A stretch of DNA of 64,000 bases, from positions 4,080,884 to 4,144,883 of the forward strand of contig MU004231.1 of assembly GCA_010405405.1 (NCBI GenBank), written 5' to 3'. Positions 56,919 through 64,000 of the stretch are shown here, piece after piece. The DNA is from Microthyrium microscopicum. Taxonomy: Eukaryota > Ascomycota > Dothideomycetes > Microthyriales > Microthyriaceae. The notes below the pieces were generated by a model. The model saw only the letters and a list, made by a program, of their open reading frames with translations, was not told where the DNA came from and made no database searches. The position numbers and the translations under genes are program-made. Position 1 is the first letter of the stretch; every line of letters begins with the position of its first letter.

Positions 56919-57652
56919 TGAAATATGTGCTGAAGGTCCAACGAAACATGCTAACGCTTCATGCTCACGACTAAACTGTACCAACTCATGTCATGCTTCA
57001 GTATGGATTCATGCATTTCAAGGGGTAGAGAAATAATGGCGAGCTCCCATCAGCTACTATGTCTCCCATCGCACTTTATAATGAGAAAGAGCTTGAACTC
57101 CCAGCGCATTGGATAGGTAGATGGAGATATTCAAGAGGAACCAAAGAAGTCCGAGTCACTTCATGTCATTCGTTCAACATTGTGTAGAGCCCTCGGAATC
57201 TTTGCTTTATAATTTGATCGAGCTCGGGAGTTTGTAATTCCCGAATGCTTCAACAGTCAACACAGACCTCGGACTTTAGTGATGCCCGAATCCAGTCTTA
57301 CAGAGCTATCCGCTAGAGTGGTCAGTCAAAGGGGTGATTTCTCTTGATATAAATACTCCAAATCCCCTGTCATCAAAGGTTTATAGTAAACTCGAACTTT
57401 CTATCTCTCCGAAGCCAATACTGTGAGCTCTGCTCCAAACTAAACGGATCCTCCGCACTGCAAACCACCCCTTTTGCTCAACTTTCATCTTCCTACGAGA
57501 AGTTTGTATTCTATTCAATACACATTAAATATCTGCTAAATTTCAGTTTTGCCTCAGCGAAGTCTCAAACGAACGTAAGAGGCCAGTACGTGGTATAAAC
57601 ATCCCCAATTGCAACCACAACCGCTAACACGATATAGATCTGTTACAAGTTC
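56919..57652. other. Intergenic, promoter of the FAD monooxygenase
   Basis: No gene. A TATAAA at 57348-57353 lies about 300 nt before the start codon, followed by a CT-rich stretch (57395-57490). Confidence 0.5.
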
Positions 57653-58897
57653 ATGATGGCAAAGTTTCAGCCTAGAATAGCCATTGTTGGCGGTGGACCC
57701 TCCGGCCTCTCCTTGGGACTGCTGTTGTTCAACCGAGGAGTCCAAGTCACCATATACGAACTCCGAAAAGAGCCTACAAAAGAAGAACTTGAGAAACCAT
57801 CCGGAATGCTAGATCTACACGAGGAATCTGGCCAAAAAGTGATACGTGAATGTGGCCTGTGGGTTGATTTTCAGGCCGCAATTGGTGATTGTTCCGAAGC
57901 ATGCAAAGTTATCGACTCTGACGGCACTGTTCTACACGCGGATGAAGGGGAGCTGTCATCTCGTCCAGAAATTCCACGACACGCTCTACTCAAAATGTTG
58001 ACTGGAAGTTTACCCGAGGGCACAGTCAAATGGAACCACAAGATTACAGCTATAAGAAATGAGATTGAATCTACTACTGGCGCGACCAAAATCATTATCG
58101 ATTTTGCTTCTAGAGAATCCGCAACCTACGACTTTGTGGTTGGTGCTGATGGCGCCTGGTCTCGAGTTCGAAAACTGCTCTCTGATGCCATACCATTTTA
58201 TGTGGGAGCGCAGTTCCTACAAGCCACAGCGAGCAACGTCACATCCAATTACCCACACCTGCTCGAACTCAACGGTCCTGGAACAGTAATGGCCCTTGGC
58301 GGCCGTAATGGCATCCTAACTCATCGCGGTCCACAAGACTCAATTCGAGTTTATGCAGCCATAACTACTCCTCACGAAGATTGGCTCGGAAATACTGGAC
58401 TTATGGGGAAAACATCAGCTGAATTGAGAGAGAAACTTGTCAGTGACGACAGCCTGTTCAAGACTTGGGCTCCTTCACTGCAAGATTTGCTCACAACCGC
58501 GTGTGACGAACAAACGAAAGACAATCCTGGCCAGCCCGCTGAAGTTCTGCCTATCTACATGCTTCCCATTGGACATCGATGGGAATTCAAAACAGGATTG
58601 ACTCTGATAGGCGATGCAGCTCATTTGATGTCACCATTCGCTGGCGAGGGCGTCAATCTTGCTTTGTGGGACTCTTTAGATCTGGCACATATGCTTGCAG
58701 CAGTACCAGAGGCAACAGAGGCTGCGGCGTGGCAAGCTGCATTGGAGCCTGGATTGCGTGGCTTTGAAGAAAAGATGCTTGCGCGAGCACAAGAGAAAGC
58801 GGAAGAATCATCTCAGAATAAAGAAGTTATGTTAGGCGAGAAGGGCGCACAAGGTATGGCAGCCTTTTTCCAACAGGCATATCAGCAACAAGAATGA
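57653..58897 (+). CDS. FAD-dependent aromatic-hydroxylase-type monooxygenase (TetX-like)
   Basis: Single-component flavoprotein monooxygenase using NAD(P)H, probably acting on a small aromatic or polyketide substrate. Single exon, 414 aa. The FAD Rossmann motif is at the N-terminus (IAIVGGGPSGLSLGLLL, then YELRKE). The DG motif is FVVGADGAWSRVRKLL near residue 165. The second FAD motif, TLIGDAAHLMSPFAGEGVNLALWDSLDLAHML, is near 315. There is no signal peptide or membrane anchor. The LDLHEESGQKVIRECGL block places it near the bacterial TetX/fungal FAD_binding_3 group. Two adjacent ATGs (57653 and 57656) could start it. Neighbours give no cluster context, so the substrate is unknown. Confidence 0.92.
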   Translation: MMAKFQPRIAIVGGGPSGLSLGLLLFNRGVQVTIYELRKEPTKEELEKPSGMLDLHEESGQKVIRECGLWVDFQAAIGDCSEACKVIDSDGTVLHADEGELSSRPEIPRHALLKMLTGSLPEGTVKWNHKITAIRNEIESTTGATKIIIDFASRESATYDFVVGADGAWSRVRKLLSDAIPFYVGAQFLQATASNVTSNYPHLLELNGPGTVMALGGRNGILTHRGPQDSIRVYAAITTPHEDWLGNTGLMGKTSAELREKLVSDDSLFKTWAPSLQDLLTTACDEQTKDNPGQPAEVLPIYMLPIGHRWEFKTGLTLIGDAAHLMSPFAGEGVNLALWDSLDLAHMLAAVPEATEAAAWQAALEPGLRGFEEKMLARAQEKAEESSQNKEVMLGEKGAQGMAAFFQQAYQQQE

Positions 58898-59111
58898 TAT
58901 ACGAGTCGTAATCATGATAGTATTGAGTGCCATCTGGCATCCGGTAAACAGAAGAAATGCGGCGCTCCAATTAAAGGCGGTGGCTACCATCTACTGTGCT
59001 TTATGACCAATTTTTTTATCTTCCCACAAATGCACAGAACTGTCGACTCTCTACCTAGTGCATTGAATATATCGAACACCGCAAATTGGATAAACTGCTT
59101 CTCAAGTTGAA

Positions 59112-59505
59112 ATGTCATTCTATGAGTACGTCCTCCAAATTTTCAAGTTCTCAACTAATGGCTATGAGCATACCTCCTTACTAACCTATCAGAGCTCAGA
59201 GGAAATGTTTCAATGTATCAAAGAACTCTTCTCTCTCTGGTACTAGAGATACAGTAATTGAACATTGGTACCTAGCATCAAAACGCACAACCGCATGGCA
59301 AGATAAATGGCGTGATCCCATCCACTACGATCTCTACCATCTATCACGTTCTGCTATTAATTTCTTTATTGGCCATAGAGGGCGTTCATATCTTGCCGCC
59401 TTATCGAATGCAATGGCAATCATAGCACCTCGAACTGAAAAGGAGATGATGGGAGCCATCCGTAATGATGGCAGCGCGCCATTTATTTGCCAGGCGTCAA
59501 CATGA
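59112..59505 (+). CDS. Small intron-split protein of unknown function
   Basis: Two exons, 59112-59125 and 59193-59505, joined by a 67-nt intron with near-ideal signals (GTACGT donor, CTAAC branch, CAG acceptor) give 108 aa. Exon 1 encodes only MSFYE. The second exon is open to TGA at 59503-59505 and has the look of a conserved globular protein, rich in Trp, Tyr, His and Arg: EHWYLASKRTTAWQDKW, DLYHLSRSAINFFIGHRGR, then AALSNAMAIIAP and EKEMMGAIRND. No signal peptide or membrane segment. I do not recognise the family. Downstream of the FAD monooxygenase by 215 nt on the same strand. It could also be the 3' remnant of a larger decayed gene. Confidence 0.45.
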
Positions 59506-59656
59506 ACGAATATTGTCTGAAAATATAATTGTTACCAGATCATGCATCATGAATCATGATTTGCCATTGTCATTTATCTGTCGCTATCGCTGCATTGAAA
59601 CCATTCGCCATCATGTCACCTTCATACCTAGGAGGTAGGCAAGTAATATTCATTCA

Positions 59657-60535
59657 TCACTTTAACTTAGGTGGTTGTAAGATACCCAAAACACATATTC
59701 CCACGCACGTTGCATTACTCGCTGGAATGCATCCGTTTAAAGGATTGGAAATACATGTGCCAGCACAAGGTTTTGTAATCGTACTGCCACATTTTTGCAG
59801 GCTGATGCTGACACAAACTTTTGAAGTAACATCATATGGATCAGTCACACAGACATGGTCGGAAGCAAGGCAGGATTGATTTGGTGCAACTCCTACACAA
59901 GGACCATACCGCGTGTTTGGAGGATAAAGCAGCGTTGTACCTCCCGTCATAGTACCGTTGGTGGTGACCATGGTGCCATTTGTGGTTGTGGTATTATTCG
60001 TGGTTGTGATATTGGTGATTGGATTTGTGGCTGTTGTTGTAGTTCCGTTGGGGTTGATAGTAGTCCCGTTGACAATAGTGGTAGTATTGTCAGCCATGTT
60101 TGTAAGTGTAGTTGTCGTTCCATTTACATCATTCATGGCAGTCCCGTTTACCGTGGTGATGGTATTGTTGGCCATGTTTGTAAGTGTTGTTGTCGTTCCA
60201 TTTACATCATTCATGGCAGTCCCATTTACCATCGTGGTGGTATTGTTGGCCGTGTTTGTGACTGAGGTTGCCGTTCCATTTACATCATTCATGGCAGTTC
60301 CGTTTACTGTGGTGGTGGTATTGTTGGCCATGTTTGTAAGTGTAGTTTCCGTTCCAGTTGTATTCATCGCAATTCCAGTGACTGTGCTTGTGATATTGTC
60401 AGGTACTGAAGATCGAACAGTCCAATCTGAGAGCGAATGGAGAAAGTTCCAGACATCACCAGGGACGATAGGCGAGGCGAAAGTGGCACAAAAAAGAAGT
60501 ATAGGAACGAATCGACGCATAATGTCTCTCTTCAA
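59657..60535 (-). CDS. Secreted Asn/Thr-rich repeat protein with Cys-rich C-terminus
   Basis: Single exon, 292 aa from 60535, or 287 from the ATG at 60520, which gives the cleaner signal peptide (MRRFVPILLFCATFAS). Residues about 45-200 are almost entirely Asn, Thr, Val, Met and Gly, with dozens of N-x-T sequons and three near-identical 26-residue repeats (core VNGTAMNDVNGT). The C-terminal 85 residues hold about ten Cys (YGPCVGVAPNQSCLASDHVC, CGSTITKPCAGTCIS, CVGICVLG), likely disulphide-bonded. No GPI signal is evident. Such a heavily glycosylated repeat plus a small Cys-rich module is usual for fungal wall proteins or apoplastic effectors; the role is inference. No catalytic domain is seen. 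Confidence 0.8.
   Translation of the reverse strand: MKRDIMRRFVPILLFCATFASPIVPGDVWNFLHSLSDWTVRSSVPDNITSTVTGIAMNTTGTETTLTNMANNTTTTVNGTAMNDVNGTATSVTNTANNTTTMVNGTAMNDVNGTTTTLTNMANNTITTVNGTAMNDVNGTTTTLTNMADNTTTIVNGTTINPNGTTTTATNPITNITTTNNTTTTNGTMVTTNGTMTGGTTLLYPPNTRYGPCVGVAPNQSCLASDHVCVTDPYDVTSKVCVSISLQKCGSTITKPCAGTCISNPLNGCIPASNATCVGICVLGILQPPKLK
60080..60340 (-). repeat. 78-bp tandem repeats in the secreted glycoprotein gene
   Basis: Three copies at 78-bp spacing, easily followed by the string ACATCATTCATGGCAGT near 60125, 60203 and 60281. Outer copies are more diverged (60050-60080 and 60340-60370). Each unit encodes 26 residues with several glycosylation sequons. Confidence 0.85.
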
Positions 60536-61376
60536 GGAAAATTCAAGAGGAAATGTCCTTCAATTGTTGCTATTTAATTGCGAATGAAGTAATAAGCTGT
60601 CTTAGCTGCCAGAAGTGATGGTGCTGGAATTGGCTGACCTGCTTCTTTATAGATATATGCCGTATAGTAGAATAGTAAGAGCGGTGTACAATCAGTACTA
60701 CTATCATATAATACTTAGCATCATGGAATATTGAAGTTGTATCATTGGTAACCTTTGGATCTAGTGTGCCTAAAGTGCTAGAAGCCATCAAGAACTGACA
60801 CTAGATCACGATGACAAAACAGCTGAAGAGCGAAATTATGTGGAGGATTTCGAGGACGTACCCATTAAATCTTACCAGCATCTAGAAAAGAGCGCCGTTT
60901 CAAAAACAGATTCTAAACCTAAGCACTAAGAAGCTCTCCATTTGATATTGGGCTATTTATGGAATTAGTATTTGCCGCTCGAGTGATCTGAATAGCAATC
61001 TTATAAGGGATCTTTTCAGTAATTGATGAACCTTTTTGCATGGCGAGAGGCTGAACAGCAATGCTAAGTGTATTTATGTCTCGTGGTAAATTCAGTTGTT
61101 GAACCGATATATCGTAGTGTACCGTCTAAACTACTTGGAGGTACGCCCAGAGACACGTTCGTGATATCAACCTCCATCCAAACTCAAATGTTCAGCTAGC
61201 AATCAGCTCCATGTGATCTGATTATTAGGTATAGCCGAACACTATCCGGGGTTGACAATCGGTTCCCGAAGGAGCAAAGGCACGTTGTGCAAGACCCTCA
61301 TCGGCATGGCAAATTAGAGGGCGATTTACCAGTAGGCTCGTTGGTCACCAGATGCTACGGCCTGACGTCGAGTGCT
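60536..61376. other. Intergenic, AT-rich
   Basis: No gene, repeat or RNA recognised. It includes the promoter of the secreted repeat protein and the 3' side of the next minus-strand gene. Confidence 0.45.
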
Positions 61377-61963
61377 TTAATTGCCATAAAGGGCGTTAGA
61401 ACTTGAACGACTTATCGAGTACGAAGAGAAAGATCGCATTTCTTGTTTAAGAGCGTTAGTGGCAGCTATCGTAGTCGATGGGAGTACGCCAATCAATATA
61501 CCATGCCGTTGACCCTTTACAGCCTGAACGAATACAGCCCCAGAATCTTGTACCATTATGTTTTTGGGATTGTTCAGTGAAGCGATGGACCCGTATGTTA
61601 CTCTCGGACAATGTTTAGCCATATTAACTCCAAGATAATATGCCGCTGATTCTGACTGTCCAAAGTCCACCTCCATGTTTACGAGTACCGCAGAGAATTT
61701 TCGAGATGCAACATTAATTAGCCTCTTTTAGTTTAGTGCAATAATAATTTTCACCAATTATAGATCGTAGCACTACTCTTTATAATCACATGCTGGTTCC
61801 ATAAAAGGACATTCACAACCATAACTAGTTCACCCCCGAAAATTACTTCGTAGTAAGCATGAATTTGGAAGTCCCAAAAAGGCTTAATTAATGTTGCATC
61901 TCGAAAATTCTCTGCGGTATGAGCAGCATCGAAAACAACAAGGAAGAAGATTGATAGCATCAT
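61377..61963 (-). CDS. Putative secreted protein, two exons, unknown family
   Basis: Model: exon 1 61790-61963 and exon 2 61377-61724, intron of 65 nt (GTGATT, CTAAAC branch, AAAAG) in phase 0; 173 aa. The start MMLSIFFLVVFDAAHTAEN looks like a signal peptide. The product includes FWDFQIHAYYEVIFGGELVMVVNVLLWNQH, then, after the junction, INVASRKFSAVLVNMEVDFG and SGAVFVQAVKGQRHGILIGVLP. A TATAAA on the same strand (62018-62023) lies 55 nt upstream. I recognise no family. The two exons carry opposite arms of a near-perfect inverted repeat, so the model could instead be two fragments left by a rearrangement. Confidence 0.35.
61686..61919. repeat. Near-perfect 38-bp inverted repeat with 157-bp spacer
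   Basis: Arm 61686-61723 is the exact reverse complement of 61881-61919 apart from one extra T in the right arm. The left arm begins TACCGCAGAGAATTTTCG. The arms lie in the two proposed exons of the gene at 61377-61963, and the left arm ends at the predicted acceptor (61724). A transcript would fold into a long hairpin. Confidence 0.9.
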
Positions 61964-62290
61964 AGATAGCTTCTGTCATCTGTAATTTTCCCTGGAGGTA
62001 GCTGGGTACTAATCTCGTTTATAAGTTCCGACTGGAGCATTCGTGTGTATTAAACTCAGAATTGTCAACTACGTCGGTTGAGAGTCTCATCTCTCGACTT
62101 AGCATACAGGTCTCAAAATCTAGAGAGCTTCTTGCACGAAGATAATAGATCCTCAAACATGGTGAATCGCTTTGAGAGTTGGTGGCGAGACAAATGTAGG
62201 TTGGTGCATTTATACAGATGGTCTGTGACTAATATTGAAAACTTAACTTGTTGACGTGCCAGTATTTCTGTCAGTATAAATAGTCAGAGC
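61964..62290. other. Intergenic between two minus-strand secreted-protein genes
   Basis: No gene; contains the TATAAA at 62018-62023 described separately. Confidence 0.45.
62018..62023 (-). promoter_or_regulatory. TATA box upstream of 61377-61963
   Basis: TATAAA on the minus strand, 55 nt before the proposed start codon. It supports transcription of that small gene in this direction. Confidence 0.35.
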
Positions 62291-62962
62291 TCAATCGTGA
62301 TGTTCCCAGGCAGGGAACATCAAGGAAGAGAGCCCGCCCCTGAATGGAACTGCCCATTTGAGAACATTGCCAGCAATTTTGACCCAACCTTCACCCCATT
62401 TGACCCAATTGATTTCCTTGTTAACCTTTGGAATCTCTTTCTCTTTCGGCATCTCTTGTCCAGGAATGTCATCTTTGCTTGGAGGATACTGATTGATACA
62501 AGTTTTAACTTGTATGTGATCTTGGTATATACATGTAGGCATCCAATTTACGGCCGCAATGCTTCTCCTGCTCAAAGCAGTTCCGTCATTTGGCTTCGCG
62601 GTGGCGTCGCGGGCAGCAGTGTTCACTGTGCCGTGGGTGGAGGTGATTATTGAAGTGAATTAGTCCAAGAGCTTTGGAGTAGACGTGGTATTGGACAACA
62701 CTGAACACGAAATGCGACTGGAGCAAGGCTAAGTTGCCATTCCATCATGCTGAGGAACAGACCAACGATCAACTGACGTCGGACGAGAAAACGATGGGGA
62801 CAACTTACAATCGGTCGTATCATCTCTGTTATCTATCGACGTACCCATCCCCTTCAGGGAAGTCATTGGATGGTGTATTGAGCCTTGCGGAACAGGTAAA
62901 GCCAAAGTAGTAACGGAAAGGAAACATACTGCTGAGATAAGTGAAGAAACAATTCGACGCAT
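62291..62962 (-). CDS. Small secreted protein, two exons, unknown family
   Basis: Exons 62809-62962 and 62291-62625, intron of 183 nt (GTAAGT, CTAAT branch, GCACAG) in phase; 162 aa. The start at 62962 gives the signal peptide MRRIVSSLISAVCFLSVTTLA, followed by LPVPQGS. A TATAAA lies 108 nt upstream (63070-63075), which supports this start. The mature part has SRR as a possible processing site, two Cys (PTCIYQDHIQVKTC) and a Trp/Lys-rich end (INWVKWGEGWVKIAGNVLKW) that could form an amphipathic helix. No known family. The start of exon 2 (LNTAARDATAK) resembles NTARDAQNG of the barrel protein at 42.5 kb, and part of the intron resembles that gene's upstream region. The + strand has an overlapping frame (62297-62653) judged a shadow. 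Confidence 0.5.
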
Positions 62963-63711
62963 CTTGGCTTTGCGGGAAAGGATTTCAATTGGTTTATTCC
63001 ACTGAGCAATTGAGGTAAAAGTTGACAAGAAGAGACTGAAGGCTGCTGCTGAAGATGGTAATGCCTGTCTTTATAGACACCCGTCCTTCAGGGTGGAGAA
63101 GAGCAATACACAACTTGTATGACTCTCCCCATTATTTCTACATGATAATATCATGTTAGTCGACCAGTACCAAATACATTGAGTCCACCAAAGCATGGCA
63201 TGCTCCCATCGAATGTGATGTCGCCCAGTTGTATATCAACTGAAAGCGAGTGCCCGCTTTGGATCCCTTAAATCTAGTTAATACTCAAAAGTATTAACTA
63301 AATTCAAGTTGACCTACGGATCTCTTCTTTCAATCTGGTGATCCAAATTATTCAAACCGAGGTTGTACTTCGAAGCTGAATTCATCGTACGTTTGACCAT
63401 GCACTTCGAGCTCGATGCCGATGAACAAAATATCCAATTGCATTCTCACGTCCATGAACAACTCAAAGTATCCAATTTTCTGCCTTGATATTGATGCAGT
63501 TCAGCAGCGGTGACCTGTTGAAGGAAGAGATGAGGTAAAAGTCCAAGTTCCGAATCGCAACCCCCTGATTGGCCCGTGCCATTTTCAACATCATTCGACT
63601 TTCAACCTCCCAAATCTTCACCATTGTCCCATCTCTCCGAACCTCAATCGCCCACACGACCGGCCCTTCGACCCTAATCTCGCGCCTCTCCACTCCCTTA
63701 TCGCATTCGAA
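62963..63711. other. Intergenic, divergent promoter of a secreted gene and COX6
   Basis: Holds a minus-strand TATAAA at 63070-63075. The last 200 nt before the COX6 start are pyrimidine-rich with several CCC/TCTCC runs. No gene seen. Confidence 0.45.
63070..63075 (-). promoter_or_regulatory. TATA box upstream of 62291-62962
   Basis: TATAAA on the minus strand, 108 nt before the start codon of the small secreted protein gene. Confidence 0.4.
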
Positions 63712-64000
63712 ATGTCCTCGCTGCACATTCTGCGCGCTGCTGCCCGCTGCAGCTTCAGACCGGCGGCTCGATTCACACCCGCGAGCAGACTGCTCGTGCA
63801 ACGTACACAGGTCAAGACATTCAGCGCTGTCGCACCGCTACGTAGCGCTGCACATGAGAATGAATCGTTCGAAGAGTTTTCAGAACGGTAGGACTGGGTT
63901 CTTGGAGTTTATGGGATAGCGTGCTGAATTGGAGATGTAGATACGAGAACGAGTTCAATGCGGTCAACGATGTTTTTGAGCTTCAGGTACGATATTCTTC
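63712..64000 (+). CDS. COX6: Cytochrome c oxidase subunit VI (subunit Va type), 5' part
   Basis: Nuclear-encoded matrix-side subunit of respiratory complex IV. Exon 1 is 63712-63887, intron of 53 nt (GTAGGA...ATGTAG), exon 2 is 63941-63986, and another intron begins at 63987 (GTACGA) and leaves the window. The product starts with an Arg/Ala-rich mitochondrial presequence (MSSLHILRAAARCSFRPAAR, about 40 residues). After splicing the mature start reads HENESFEEFSERYENEFNAV and then NDVFELQ, the conserved beginning of Cox6, where the family has F-x-x-RYE-x-EF-x-x-x-D-x-FELQ. Only about 75 residues are visible. An overlapping frame at 63569-63919 in another phase is not the gene. Confidence 0.9.

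Noticed and set aside
61440-61500. Similarity to the right arm of the MITE-like element (GTCGATGGGAGTA)
   Set aside because: Only about 24 of 30 positions match and it does not extend; not enough to call a second copy.
62297-62653. 118-codon + strand frame
   Set aside because: Mirror of the minus-strand secreted-protein exon, which has splice sites, a signal peptide and a TATA box.
63569-63919. 116-codon frame on the + strand
   Set aside because: It overlaps COX6 in another phase; the spliced COX6 reading has the conserved motif and a presequence.

Overview
The window is nuclear DNA of a filamentous ascomycete (Pezizomycotina). Genes are monocistronic on both strands. Most carry short GT-AG introns of about 45-90 nt with CTRAY-type branch sites, and the families seen (AA9 oxygenase, DMATS prenyltransferase, HET protein, fungal porin, ALG11, COX18) fit that group. 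A Leotiomycetes-like fungus is possible, but this is inference and was not tested. Exon coordinates were worked out by hand from splice motifs, reading phase and family conservation; there is no transcript evidence.

Left part (1-15.4 kb): the 3' end of an aromatic-acid-exporter-like membrane protein, a secreted AA9 cellulose oxygenase (with a 9-nt microexon), a DNA-end-repair polynucleotide kinase/phosphatase, a lone indole prenyltransferase (DMATS) with a Gln where the family usually has its catalytic Glu, an ACS-family MFS transporter, and a gene-poor stretch of 3.7 kb.

Middle part (15.4-53.9 kb): mostly housekeeping genes. In order they are an OPT oligopeptide transporter, an unusual GH16 protein, a small intron-split basic protein, UTP25 and eIF3f sharing a promoter of about 200 bp, an aldo/keto reductase, COX18, a Ser/Pro-rich unknown followed by a 4-kb gap, a carboxylesterase tail-to-tail with a homocysteine S-methyltransferase, an Asn-rich Cys/His-knuckle protein whose coding pattern continues past its stop, an MFS transporter, a small secreted double-psi beta-barrel protein, ALG11, a VAP/Scs2-like ER protein, asparagine synthetase, mitochondrial porin and a mitochondrial J-protein.

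Right part (54-64 kb): accessory in character. It has a MITE-like element with long terminal inverted repeats and a 20-bp flanking direct repeat, a HET-domain protein interrupted by a hexapeptide minisatellite, an FAD monooxygenase, an unrecognised small split gene, an N-glycosylation-rich secreted repeat protein, a predicted secreted protein whose exons carry a near-perfect 38-bp inverted repeat, and another small secreted protein that may be a partial duplicate of the barrel gene at 42 kb. The window ends inside COX6.

Several genes are visible only after splicing by hand (20326-20732, 59112-59505, 61377-61963, 62291-62962, COX6). The best candidates for something undescribed are the Cys/His-knuckle gene with its in-frame stop and the small secreted genes at 59-63 kb. 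No CRISPR array, rRNA or convincing tRNA was found.
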